Source: Synechococcus sp. CS-1328 (GTDB lineage: Bacteria; Cyanobacteriota; Cyanobacteriia; PCC-6307; Cyanobiaceae). From it: DNA of 59,415 nt. Position 1 is the first letter of the stretch; every line of letters begins with the position of its first letter. Positions 36,095 to 44,122 of the stretch are shown piece after piece. Both the position numbers and the translations under genes were made by a program. The stretch spans positions 1-59,415 of the forward strand of contig NZ_JAHLYT010000029.1 of assembly GCF_025128095.1 (NCBI RefSeq), written 5' to 3'. The notes beneath the pieces were generated by a model. The model was not told the DNA's origin. It was given only the letters and a program-made list of their open reading frames with translations, and searched no databases.

Positions 36095-36754
36095 ATGACC
36101 GCCAGCCCCGCCTCGAATCCCGCCTACGGCGAGCTCACCAGCCGGGGGGCTTCCACCAACATCGTGTGGCACCACTCCACGGTGACCCGGGCGGCCCGGG
36201 CCCATCAGCGCGGCCACCGCAGCGCCATCCTCTGGTTCACCGGGCTGAGTGGTGCCGGCAAGAGCACCCTGGCCAACGCCGTCAACTCAGCCCTGTTTGA
36301 GCAGGGCCTGGCCTGTTACGTGCTCGATGGCGACAACATCCGCCACGGGCTCTGCAAGGACCTGGGCTTCTCCGATGCCGATCGGGAGGAAAACATCCGC
36401 CGCATCGGGGAAGTGGCCAAGCTCTTCCTGGATGCCGGCGTGGTGGTGCTCACCGCCTTCGTGTCGCCGTTCCGGGCCGATCGCGACAAGGCCCGCTCCC
36501 TGGTGGAGGCCGGCGATTTCATCGAGATCCACTGCGCCGCCGACCTGGGCATCTGCGAAGACCGCGACACCAAGGGCCTCTACGCCAAGGCCCGAGCCGG
36601 CGAGATCAAGGAATTCACCGGCATCTCCAGCCCCTACGAGGAACCCGAGAACCCCGAACTGCGGGTCGACACCGGCGGCCAGAGCCTCGATGACTGCGTC
36701 GCCCAGGTGATCAGCCACCTCGAAGTGCAGGGCATCATCCCGGCGGTCAACTGA
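36095..36754 (+). CDS. cysC: Adenylyl-sulfate kinase
   Basis: 219 residues. P-loop GLSGAGKST (50-58), DGDNIRHGLCKDLGFS with the APS-binding Asp/Arg/His, REENIRRIGEVAKLF, and AFVSPFRADRDKAR identify CysC. It phosphorylates adenosine 5'-phosphosulfate to PAPS in assimilatory sulfate reduction. The start ATG has 24 residues before the conserved TNIVWHHSTVTR, which is usual. It is convergent with the AI-2E-type gene, 4 nt apart. Confidence 0.95.
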   Translation: MTASPASNPAYGELTSRGASTNIVWHHSTVTRAARAHQRGHRSAILWFTGLSGAGKSTLANAVNSALFEQGLACYVLDGDNIRHGLCKDLGFSDADREENIRRIGEVAKLFLDAGVVVLTAFVSPFRADRDKARSLVEAGDFIEIHCAADLGICEDRDTKGLYAKARAGEIKEFTGISSPYEEPENPELRVDTGGQSLDDCVAQVISHLEVQGIIPAVN

Positions 36755-36758
36755 GCAG

Positions 36759-37871
36759 TCAACTGAGCGGTCCGGCCGGCGGAGGCAGGGTGGTCATCTC
36801 CTCCGCCACCAGTTCCCCCGCCCGCAACCGCTCACCCCAGGCATCGAGGAAGGTCTTGACGCAGCTGGCCAGGGGCACCGCCAGCAGCAGGCCCAGCAGC
36901 TCCCCGAAGCCCATCAGGCTGCCCACCCGCGCCCCGATCGGCAGGCTCACCAGCAGCCAGGCCGGCTGCAGTCCCACGATGCTGCCCATCAGCCGCGGCT
37001 GGATCACCTGATCCACCACCTGGCCCACGCTGATCGCGGCCGCCAGCACCTCCAGACCGGTGCGGGGGTCTTCCAGGGCCAGCAGCACGCTCACCAGCAC
37101 GATCGTGAGGGCACTGGCGTAGGGGATCAAGGTGGTGAAGCCGATCGCCACGGCGAACAGCACGCCGTAGGGAATGGCCAGCAGGGTGAACACCATGATC
37201 TGGGCGCCGCTGAGGATCAGGGCGAGCACCACCTGGCCGGCGAAGTAGCCGCGGAAGGTGCGTCCCAAGGTGGTGAGCACCAGGGAGCGCACCCCCGCCG
37301 GTAACCAGATCCCGAGCCCCGCCACAATGGCGTCGCCGCCCAGCAGCAGGAAGGCGGCCAGCACCAGCACAATCAATGTGTTGATCGTGATCCCCAGCGT
37401 GGTGCCCAGCAGGGCCAGCAGCTGCTGGCTCACCTGGCTGGCAATCCGGCTGGTGCGGCTGATCAGGTCACTGCTGAGATTGCCGAAGTCGCTGGGCAGA
37501 CCGCGCTGCACGGCCCAGTCCTGCAGGTGTTGCAGCAGCAGTTCCCCCTCCGCCAGCCAGGAGGGCAGGGCATTGATCAGATCGCCGAGCTGCTGCACCA
37601 GCCGCGGCACCAGCCACAGCACCGCCAGGGCCGCCAGCCCCAGGGCGCCCCCCAGCACCAGCGCCAGGGCCAGCAGGCGCGGCATGCCGCGATCCTTCAG
37701 CCAGCGGGCCGGCAGATCCAGCAGAAAGGCGATCAGGGCCGCCCCCAGGAACAGGGCCGGAAACGGCGCCAGGGGGAGCAGCAGCTGCCGCAGCACCCAG
37801 AGGTTGAGAACCAGCAGCGGCAGGGCGAGGCCGAACCGCAGCCAGGGGGGCAGCACCAGGCGCTCAAGCAT
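36759..37871 (-). CDS. AI-2E/PerM-family transporter
   Basis: 370 residues with about eight hydrophobic segments. The pattern [36 protein letters not shown] near the C-terminus and the long central amphipathic stretch ([17 protein letters not shown]) are typical of the AI-2E exporter/PerM family. Known members export autoinducer-2 or act as Na+/H+-coupled transporters; the substrate here is unknown. The start overlaps the purE stop by 8 nt. Confidence 0.9.
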   Translation of the reverse strand: MLERLVLPPWLRFGLALPLLVLNLWVLRQLLLPLAPFPALFLGAALIAFLLDLPARWLKDRGMPRLLALALVLGGALGLAALAVLWLVPRLVQQLGDLINALPSWLAEGELLLQHLQDWAVQRGLPSDFGNLSSDLISRTSRIASQVSQQLLALLGTTLGITINTLIVLVLAAFLLLGGDAIVAGLGIWLPAGVRSLVLTTLGRTFRGYFAGQVVLALILSGAQIMVFTLLAIPYGVLFAVAIGFTTLIPYASALTIVLVSVLLALEDPRTGLEVLAAAISVGQVVDQVIQPRLMGSIVGLQPAWLLVSLPIGARVGSLMGFGELLGLLLAVPLASCVKTFLDAWGERLRAGELVAEEMTTLPPPAGPLS

Positions 37872-38448
37872 GGGGCATCTGCTCCAGATACGTGCTGCTG
37901 CCGAGCTCCTGCAGGCGGGTGTCCTTGGCCACCACCTGATCGTGCAGGTCGCTGCGGTAGGCCTCCAGCTGGGCGCTCAGCTCCGCATCGGCGGTGGCCA
38001 GGATCTGCAGGGCCAGCAGGGCGGCGTTGGTGCCATTGCCGATCGCCACCGTGGCCACCGGGATGCCGGCGGGCATCTGCACGATCGAATGGAGGGAATC
38101 CACGCCCCCCAGGGCCCGGGTCTGCACCGGCACGCCGATCACCGGCAGGGTGGTGAGTGAGGCCACCATGCCGGGCAGGTGGGCGGCGCCGCCGGCGCCG
38201 GCGATGATCACCTTCAGGCCGCGGCCCGCCGCCTCGCGGGCGAACTGCACCATCTCCAGGGGCGTGCGATGGGCCGAGAGCACCCGCACCTCCGGCCACA
38301 CCCCGAACCGCTCCAGCATCGCCACCCCGGGCTGCAGGGTCGGCAGGTCTGAATCGCTGCCCATGATCACCGCCACCCGCACGGGCTGGGCCTGAGGCGC
38401 CACCGCATCGGCAGCGGCCCCGGCATCGGCAGTGGAAGGGGAAAACAC
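37864..38448 (-). CDS. purE: 5-(carboxyamino)imidazole ribonucleotide mutase
   Basis: About 194 residues from GTG 38448; TTG 38484 would give 206. The diagnostic parts are [49 protein letters not shown] and [15 protein letters not shown]: PurE class I, converting N5-CAIR to CAIR in purine synthesis. The ~35-residue leader before RVAVIMG is not conserved, and the true start is uncertain. It overlaps the downstream AI-2E gene and is divergent from nagA. Confidence 0.93.
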   Translation of the reverse strand: MFSPSTADAGAAADAVAPQAQPVRVAVIMGSDSDLPTLQPGVAMLERFGVWPEVRVLSAHRTPLEMVQFAREAAGRGLKVIIAGAGGAAHLPGMVASLTTLPVIGVPVQTRALGGVDSLHSIVQMPAGIPVATVAIGNGTNAALLALQILATADAELSAQLEAYRSDLHDQVVAKDTRLQELGSSTYLEQMPHA

Positions 38449-38537
38449 CAAAGGGCATCGCCCGACGACGGGCCGAGGGAGCAAGCCAGAGAGGATGGCA
38501 TCTTTCCGCCTGCCCCGCTGCCGGGTCGGCTTTCGCC

Positions 38538-39692
38538 ATGCGCTGGCTCAGCCACGTCCGTCTGCCCCAGGCTTCCCCCTGCCGCCATGGCCACAACCGC
38601 TCCTGGCGGATCGGCATCGATGATGCCGGCCAGATTGCGGCGGTGGAGCCGATTCCGGCCGGCAGCGCCGCCGCCGGTGAGGCCTGGGGGGGCGACTGGC
38701 TCAGCCCGGCCGGGGTGGATCTGCAGATCAACGGTGGCCTCGGCCTGGCCTTCCCGGAACTCACCCCGGCGGATCTGCCGACCTTGCTGCAGTTGCTGGA
38801 GCGGCTCTGGAGTGATGGGGTGGAGGCGATCTGCCCCACCCTGGTGACCTGTGGTGTCGCCCCCCTGCGCCAGGCCCTGGCGGTGTTGGACCAGGCCCGC
38901 CAGCAGCACCAGCCCGGGCGCTGCCGGCTGCTGGGCGCCCACCTGGAAGGGCCCTTCCTGGCGCCCGAACGGCGTGGCGCCCACCCCGCCCTGCACCTCT
39001 GCCCGCCCAGCCTGGAGGCCCTGCAGGAGCGCATCGGCGGCCATGAGGACGCCATCGATCTGGTGACCCTGGCCCCGGAGCTTGCCGGCGCCGAGGCCGT
39101 GATCGACGCCCTGCGGGCCCGGGGGATCGTGGTGAGCCTCGGCCACAGCGGCGCCGATGAGGCGGCGGCGCAGCGCGCCTATGGGGCCGGCGTGACCATG
39201 GTGACCCACACCTTCAATGCCATGGACGGCCTGCAGCACCGCAGCCCCGGGCCAGTGGGGGCGGCGATTCTGGCGGGCACGGTGGCCCTGGGCCTGATCG
39301 CCGACGGGGTGCATGTGGCCCCGTCGATGGCGGTGCTGCTGCAGCGGCTGGCGCCGGATCGGCTGGTGCTGGTGAGTGACGCCCTGGCGCCCTACGGACT
39401 GGGGGAAGGCGCCCACCGCTGGGATGAGCGGCTGCTGCTCGTGGCGGACGGCTCCTGCCGCCTGGAGGACGGCACCCTGGCCGGTGTGACCCTGCCCCTG
39501 CTGGAGGGGGTGCGGCGGCTGGCCAGCTGGAGCGGCCGGCCGGAGCAGGCGATCGCCGCCGCCACGGTGTCGCCGCGGCGGGTGCTCGGCGACGAACGCT
39601 CCGTTGAAACGATGCTTGTGGGCACCCCGCTCGGCGAGGCGTTGCGCTGGCATCAGGACAGCACAGGTCTGACCTGGCGACGCGCTGCCTAA
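38538..39692 (+). CDS. nagA: N-acetylglucosamine-6-phosphate deacetylase
   Basis: 384 residues. [12 protein letters not shown] (the usual P-G-DxH metal motif here reads VDLQINGG, as in NagA), [17 protein letters not shown] with the conserved Glu/His, [17 protein letters not shown] and [11 protein letters not shown] are NagA landmarks. The enzyme removes acetyl from GlcNAc-6-P in amino sugar recycling. The first 50 residues are divergent. No nagB or sugar transporter is adjacent, so it probably serves recycling. Confidence 0.93.
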   Translation: MRWLSHVRLPQASPCRHGHNRSWRIGIDDAGQIAAVEPIPAGSAAAGEAWGGDWLSPAGVDLQINGGLGLAFPELTPADLPTLLQLLERLWSDGVEAICPTLVTCGVAPLRQALAVLDQARQQHQPGRCRLLGAHLEGPFLAPERRGAHPALHLCPPSLEALQERIGGHEDAIDLVTLAPELAGAEAVIDALRARGIVVSLGHSGADEAAAQRAYGAGVTMVTHTFNAMDGLQHRSPGPVGAAILAGTVALGLIADGVHVAPSMAVLLQRLAPDRLVLVSDALAPYGLGEGAHRWDERLLLVADGSCRLEDGTLAGVTLPLLEGVRRLASWSGRPEQAIAAATVSPRRVLGDERSVETMLVGTPLGEALRWHQDSTGLTWRRAA

Positions 39693-39730
39693 GATCCGCG
39701 CCACGATTCCCAGCGACGAATTCCAGCCCC

Positions 39731-40429
39731 ATGCCCACGAAAGAAGCCGAGAAAGCCGTGGTGGAAGCCTATTTCAACAGCACTGGCTTCGAGCGCTGGA
39801 ATCGCATCTACAGCGACAGCTCGGAGGTGAATCGGGTCCAGCGCAACATCCGCATCGGCCACCAGAAAACCGTCGATCAGGTGCTGGCCTGGCTGCAGGA
39901 GCAGGGTGATCTGGCCAACCGCAGCTTCTGTGATGCCGGCTGTGGCGTGGGCAGCCTCAGCCTGCCTCTGGCCCAGCTGGGGGCAGGGTCAATCGCCGCC
40001 AGCGATCTGTCCGCCGCCATGGTGGAAGAAGCCAGCCGCCGTGCTGCAGCCGCGGGAATCTCCGGCGAGCAGTTGCGCTTCACCGCCTCCGATCTGGAGA
40101 GCCTCGAGGGCCACTACGATACGGTGATCTGCCTGGATGTGTTCATCCACTACCCCCAGGCGGCTGCCGAGGAGATGGTGCGCCATCTGGCCGGCATGGC
40201 GCAGAAGCGCCTGATCGTGAGCTTTGCCCCCTACACCCCCCTGCTGGCCCTGCTCAAGGGGATCGGCCAGCTGTTCCCCGGCCCCAGCAAGACCACCCGC
40301 GCCTACACCCTGCGGGAAGAGGGCATCGTCCGGGCGGCGATGGCCTGCGGCTTCCAGCCGATCCGCCGCAGCCTCAACAAGGCCCCCTTCTACTTTTCGC
40401 GGCTGATCGAATTCGAGAAGCGGGGCTGA
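39731..40429 (+). CDS. chlM: Magnesium protoporphyrin IX methyltransferase
   Basis: 232 residues. KAVVEAYFNSTGFERWNRIY at the N-terminus is specific to ChlM/BchM. SAM-binding motif DAGCGVGSLSLPLA, then SDLSAAMVEEASRRAA and ICLDVFIHYPQ. It methylates the C13 propionate of Mg-protoporphyrin IX with SAM, the step after Mg chelatase in chlorophyll synthesis. The length matches cyanobacterial ChlM. It follows nagA by 38 nt. Confidence 0.96.
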   Translation: MPTKEAEKAVVEAYFNSTGFERWNRIYSDSSEVNRVQRNIRIGHQKTVDQVLAWLQEQGDLANRSFCDAGCGVGSLSLPLAQLGAGSIAASDLSAAMVEEASRRAAAAGISGEQLRFTASDLESLEGHYDTVICLDVFIHYPQAAAEEMVRHLAGMAQKRLIVSFAPYTPLLALLKGIGQLFPGPSKTTRAYTLREEGIVRAAMACGFQPIRRSLNKAPFYFSRLIEFEKRG

Positions 40430-40459
40430 GGTTCCAGGCCGCAGTCCTGGCCTGAGCAC

Positions 40460-40669
40460 TCAGCGTGCCAGGGGCTCCAACAGCAGCGCCTGACTGTCAC
40501 TCAGCGCGATCGAATCGCCAGCCAGGTCGACAGCCGTGAGCTCCAGGCCCGGTGAGGCGAGCAGCAGCTTGCAGCCACTGGAGTGGCTCGGGAAGAGTTC
40601 CTGCAGACGGATCTCCATGGTCTCGCCGCCCATGTGGGCCACGAAGGCCACCCCATGCCGGGGCATCAT
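40460..40669 (-). CDS. Small hypothetical protein (69 aa)
   Basis: From ATG 40669 (MMPRHGVAFVAHMGGETMEI); an internal ATG gives a shorter form starting MEIRLQELFPSHSSGC. The rest (CKLLLASPGLELTAVDLAGDSIALSDSQALLLEPL) has a beta-like appearance without TM or motifs. The family was not recognised. The upstream heptamer repeat starts only 1 nt before the start codon, so the ribosome-binding region is made of repeats. Confidence 0.55.
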   Translation of the reverse strand: MMPRHGVAFVAHMGGETMEIRLQELFPSHSSGCKLLLASPGLELTAVDLAGDSIALSDSQALLLEPLAR

Positions 40670-40670
40670 G

Positions 40671-40705
40671 TCCAACGTCCAACGTCCAACGTCCAACGTC
40701 CGACG
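40671..40705. repeat. Heptanucleotide tandem repeat (TCCAACG)5, abutting a start codon
   Basis: Four perfect copies of TCCAACG (40671-40698) and one with a single change (TCCGACG). On the reverse strand they run CGTTGGA and end next to the ATG of the 69-aa gene at 40669. They lie between that gene and the 40760 gene. Confidence 0.9.
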
Positions 40706-40759
40706 GCAGGTGGACGGGAGCTGTGCCCCACCCACCGTTACACGCCTACAAAGGCTGCG

Positions 40760-41482
40760 TCAGCCGGCCCCATAGGCGATCTGACACACCGCATTGAGCA
40801 GCTGGGCCTGGTCCACCGTGCTGGGGGGCTGGCCCTGCAACAGGCCCTGGTCGCAATCCGCCTGGCCATAGCCATAGCTGCCGCCGCTGATGGCGTAGGC
40901 GAAGCTGGCGCTCTTCGGCGGCACGGCCTGCACCGAGGCGTAGTCGAGCTGAATCGAGGTCTGGGGCACCACGATCACGCTGTTGTGCTCCTCCACCGCC
41001 GCGTTCACCAGATCGGTGACTGCCGCCGCCGTGGCCAGGCTGGCGACACCCCACGCGGCAGATCGCGCTCCCCACCAGCCCCAGCCTGCTGGGTTGACGC
41101 GGTACCAGCCGGTGGTCCATGGCCTGGCCTGCCAGTAGCGGCCGCCCTGCCAGGCGGGATTCCAGGCGCCGACGCCAGGCCCCCGCACCACGCCGGCACC
41201 GGGCGCACCCCAGCCAGCGCCCGGCCGCACGCCCCGCCCTGAAGCCGGTCCTCCCACGCCACCGCGGTTGTACAGGCCGGGTCCGGCCTCACCAAAGCCG
41301 GCACCAGGACGCACCCCGGCACCGGAGGCGGGTCCGCCGACCCCGCCACCGCGCATGGGCCTGGCCGCGGCCTCGGATACCGGCAGCAGCAGGGGCAGCA
41401 GCAGCAGGGGAGCCAGCAGCAGAGGGTTGAGCCGCAGGCCGAGGGGCCGGGTCCCCCAGCAGGATCGGCAGGAAACGGACAT
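40760..41482 (-). CDS. Exported Gly/Pro-rich hypothetical protein
   Basis: 240 residues. A long signal-like N-terminus (LRLNPLLLAPLLLLPLLLPVSEAAA) is followed by a Gly/Pro-rich part where the block GVGGPASGxGVRPGAG occurs twice (~47-62 and ~73-88). A Trp/Gly-rich zone (YWQARPWTTGWYRVNPAGWG) and a C-terminal soluble part (VTDLVNAAVEEHNSVIVVPQ, CDQGLLQGQPPSTVDQAQLL) follow. It resembles glycine-rich exported proteins of cyanobacteria with no known function. Confidence 0.65.
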   Translation of the reverse strand: MSVSCRSCWGTRPLGLRLNPLLLAPLLLLPLLLPVSEAAARPMRGGGVGGPASGAGVRPGAGFGEAGPGLYNRGGVGGPASGRGVRPGAGWGAPGAGVVRGPGVGAWNPAWQGGRYWQARPWTTGWYRVNPAGWGWWGARSAAWGVASLATAAAVTDLVNAAVEEHNSVIVVPQTSIQLDYASVQAVPPKSASFAYAISGGSYGYGQADCDQGLLQGQPPSTVDQAQLLNAVCQIAYGAG

Positions 41483-41507
41483 GGCGGCAGAGGGGGGCTG
41501 TCCCTTG

Positions 41508-42719
41508 TTAGCCAGGCATGGGCTCAGGTGACGCTGTTGCCTCCGAGGAGAGTCCCCTCAGGGCGATGGCGCCGTTGCGCCACAGCACGGCCGGCAACGG
41601 CGCCTCCAGCTCCAGGCAGCCACCCTCGGGCAGGGGCAGGCTGAGCCGGTGGGCATGGAGGTGATAGCCGCCGGCGCCTGGCAGGATCGCCGGGTGGGCG
41701 CTACCGCCGGCTTGGTAGAGCGGATCGCCCAGCAGGGGGGCACCGAGCGCGGCGGTGTGGATGCGGATCTGGTGGGGCCGGCCCGTGGCGATGGCCACCT
41801 CCACCAGGCAGGCGCCGGATCGGCATTGGAGCAGCGTCAGGCGGCTCTCGGCCGCCAGGGCGGCGGGGTCGTCGGTCGGCTCGGCGGCACACCAGATCGT
41901 GCCCAGCAAGGGATGGGGACGCCGCCCGATCGGGGTGGTGATGCTGAGGCTCTCCCCTGGGGCCAGCCCCGCCAGCTCCGGCGGCAGCGGAGTCGTGAGT
42001 GCGCGGTAGATCTTGCGGCAGCGGTTCTGTCCCTGCTGGCCTGTACTTGTCCGCTGGCTGCTGCTGTCGCGCAGCAGGGCGCTGAGCCAGGCACGGCTGG
42101 CGGGGCGGCGGGCACAGACCAGCAGGCCGGAGGTGGAGCGGCCCAGGCGATGCACGGGCCGGGGCACCCCAGCGGCATCACCGCCATGGCGCCGCTCCAG
42201 CAGCCGCAGCAGGGTGTGCTCCGAGAAGCCACCGGCGGGCAGCACCGGCAGACCGCTGGGCTTGTCGATCACGCAGAGGTCGCCGTTGTCGAACAGAACG
42301 TTCCACGACCCCGGCACGGCCTGCTCCTTCCAGGGGGGCCGATGCCAGTCCAGCCGATCCCCGGCTGCGAGGGGCCCATCGGCCCGGAGCTGGTGGCCGT
42401 TCCTGCACAGCTCACCGGCGGCGAGCCGCTGGCGCCACAGCGCCGCCTCTGAATGGGTGAAGTGGGACGCCAAGTAAGACAACACGCCTGCGGGGTAAGC
42501 CGTCGGCACCCCAGCCGCCGATTCGGGGCTGGAGACGGTCTCCAGCTGGCGCAGATCCTCCGCCCTGATCCGCTCCCGATACACGTGGCCCTGATTGAGG
42601 CTCTCCGGCAGCCAGTCCGGAGGCGGAGCTTCCGCTGACAACGATTCCGCTGACAGCGCTTCTGCCGACGGAGCTGCCGCCCTCGAAGACGCCTTGCCCG
42701 GAGGGGCCCCGGACCTCAC
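41508..42719 (-). CDS. RluA-family pseudouridine synthase with altered catalytic motif
   Basis: 403 residues, GTG start overlapping the response-regulator stop by 4 nt. N-terminal disordered part with 15-bp coding repeats, an S4-like RNA-binding segment (~78-127), then the catalytic domain: VLFDNGDLCVIDKPSGLPVL and the motif HRLGRSTSG (190-198). The catalytic Asp of HRLDxxTSG is replaced by Gly193, a variant also recalled from some plant and cyanobacterial homologues. Function as pseudouridine synthase is therefore uncertain. The C-terminal TGRPHQIRIHTAALG is conserved. Confidence 0.88.
   Translation of the reverse strand: MRSGAPPGKASSRAAAPSAEALSAESLSAEAPPPDWLPESLNQGHVYRERIRAEDLRQLETVSSPESAAGVPTAYPAGVLSYLASHFTHSEAALWRQRLAAGELCRNGHQLRADGPLAAGDRLDWHRPPWKEQAVPGSWNVLFDNGDLCVIDKPSGLPVLPAGGFSEHTLLRLLERRHGGDAAGVPRPVHRLGRSTSGLLVCARRPASRAWLSALLRDSSSQRTSTGQQGQNRCRKIYRALTTPLPPELAGLAPGESLSITTPIGRRPHPLLGTIWCAAEPTDDPAALAAESRLTLLQCRSGACLVEVAIATGRPHQIRIHTAALGAPLLGDPLYQAGGSAHPAILPGAGGYHLHAHRLSLPLPEGGCLELEAPLPAVLWRNGAIALRGLSSEATASPEPMPG
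42628..42672. repeat. 15-bp coding tandem repeat (three units) in the RluA-family gene
   Basis: Units at 42628-42642, 42643-42657 and 42658-42672 encode the SAE-rich N-terminus (SAEALSAESLSAEAP) on the reverse strand. The array is in-frame, so slippage would change only the disordered N-terminal length. Confidence 0.75.
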
Positions 42720-43552
42720 TCCACCAGGCCGTGCTCGAGGGCGTAGCGCACCAGCTCGGTGCGGCTGGAGGTGCCGGTCTTGGTGAACAGCCGGCTGACG
42801 TACTTCTCCACGTTGCGGATCGAGGTTTCCAGCCGCCGGGCGATCTCCTTGTTCATCAGCCCCTCCGCCACCAGCTGCAGCACGCTGGCCTCGCGGGGCG
42901 TGAATTCCAGCCGCACCGCCGCCGGTGGCTTCTTGCTGCCGCTGCTGGAGAGCAGGGAGCGGATCTCGGTGATCTGCTTGGCCATCTGGCCGATGTCGGC
43001 ATCGGCAAAGCGGGCCGCCTCGGCCAGCAGCCGCTCCTGGCGCCGCACCACGTTGTGAACCCGGGCCACCAGCTCGTCGGGATCGAAGGGCTTGGGGATG
43101 TAGTCGTCGGCGCCGGCATTGAAGCCGGCGATGCGATCGGCGGTCATCCCCTTGGCGGTGAGGAAGATCACCGGGGTACCCCCTAGGCGCTCGTCGCCCC
43201 GCAGACGCTGCAGCAGCCCGTAGCCATCGAGGCGGGGCATCATCACGTCGCTGATGATCACATCGGGGAGCAGATCCTGGGCCAGGGTCCAGCCCTCCTC
43301 ACCGTCGTTGGCGGTGGTCACCACGAAACCCTCGTCTTCGAGGTAGGCCTTCACGGCGGTGCGCAGCCCGGGTTCATCGTCCACCAGCAGCAGCCGGGCC
43401 GGTGCCTGCGGAGCCGGCTCGGTGGCCTCGGCGGGAACGGCTGCGGCGGAGCTGGCCGCTGCGGAGCTGGCTCCAGCGGAGCTGGCTCCAGCGGGGCTGG
43501 TTCCGGCCGCATGGGGATCGGCGGGCCGGGAGCCGGTGGGGTCGGAGGTCAT
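42716..43552 (-). CDS. NarL-type response regulator (receiver + LuxR HTH)
   Basis: 278 residues. An Ala/Ser-rich leader (~20-45) made of a 15-bp coding repeat precedes an intact receiver (~53-170): LLLVDDEPGLRTAV, D102 in VIISDVMMPRLDG, T-loop LTAKG and K155 in DYIPKP. The LuxR/GerE HTH is at ~215-278 (FTPREASVLQLVAEGLMNKE). The VDDEPGLR start resembles Rre1/Ycf29-type regulators, which respond to stress and redox in cyanobacteria; orthology not tested. It overlaps the rluA-like gene. Confidence 0.9.
   Translation of the reverse strand: MTSDPTGSRPADPHAAGTSPAGASSAGASSAAASSAAAVPAEATEPAPQAPARLLLVDDEPGLRTAVKAYLEDEGFVVTTANDGEEGWTLAQDLLPDVIISDVMMPRLDGYGLLQRLRGDERLGGTPVIFLTAKGMTADRIAGFNAGADDYIPKPFDPDELVARVHNVVRRQERLLAEAARFADADIGQMAKQITEIRSLLSSSGSKKPPAAVRLEFTPREASVLQLVAEGLMNKEIARRLETSIRNVEKYVSRLFTKTGTSSRTELVRYALEHGLVE
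43441..43500. repeat. 15-bp coding tandem repeat (four units) in the response-regulator gene
   Basis: Four 15-bp units begin at 43441, 43456, 43471 and 43486, encoding the AGASS/AAASS repeats in the leader of the regulator on the reverse strand. The in-frame unit length suggests tolerated expansion. Confidence 0.8.
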
Positions 43553-43561
43553 GCGATCAAT

Positions 43562-44116
43562 CTATCGACGGCTTCCCGGCAGCACCTGGCGGCGCTCCTG
43601 CAGATGGCCGGGATAGCCCAGCTGGCGGGCCACCGCCCCCAGGGTGGCCGGATCCTTGCCGGCCTGCTCCGGGAAGCAGGTGGCCCACCAGATCATGTGG
43701 TGGAGCCTGTTGCCGGGGGTGATCTGCCCGCCGGGGTTGAGGTCCAGCACGATCAGGTTGCGACCGTCGCTGGTGATCCGCATCGGCGTGTCGGGGTTGC
43801 AGCGGATCGACTCGGTGCGCACCTTGATGTCGTCGGGGAGCTCCTCCCACACCTTGATCCGCCAGAGGCCGGGCTCGGAAGGATCGGCCGTGGCGCCATA
43901 GACGCCGGTGGCCTGCTTGCCGCCCCGCACCTGCCGTTCCTCCAGCAGGATCAGATTCTTGGGCCGCGCTTCCGACGGGATCGTGTTGAGGCTCTGGGCG
44001 GAGGCCGCCGCGGCCAGAACCCAGCTGGAAAGCAACCCCGCCAGAACTGCCAGCCTGCGGGTCAGCAACCCTCCGGTCAGCCTGGGTGTCGCGGTTGTCC
44101 GTGCAGTTGTCAGCAT
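43562..44116 (-). CDS. Exported hypothetical protein
   Basis: 184 residues from ATG 44116. A signal peptide is visible (LTRRLAVLAGLLSSWVLAAAASA, cleavage before QSLNT); a TTG near 44070 would begin just before it. The mature part (RPKNLILLEERQVRGGKQAT, VWEELPDDIKVRTESIRCNP, GRNLIVLDLNPGGQIT, HHMIWWATCFPEQ) contains two Cys and looks like a periplasmic beta domain known only as conserved in cyanobacteria. Its start codon is 6 nt from the divergent cysteine desulfurase start. Confidence 0.75.
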   Translation of the reverse strand: MLTTARTTATPRLTGGLLTRRLAVLAGLLSSWVLAAAASAQSLNTIPSEARPKNLILLEERQVRGGKQATGVYGATADPSEPGLWRIKVWEELPDDIKVRTESIRCNPDTPMRITSDGRNLIVLDLNPGGQITPGNRLHHMIWWATCFPEQAGKDPATLGAVARQLGYPGHLQERRQVLPGSRR

Positions 44117-44122
44117 GAATCC

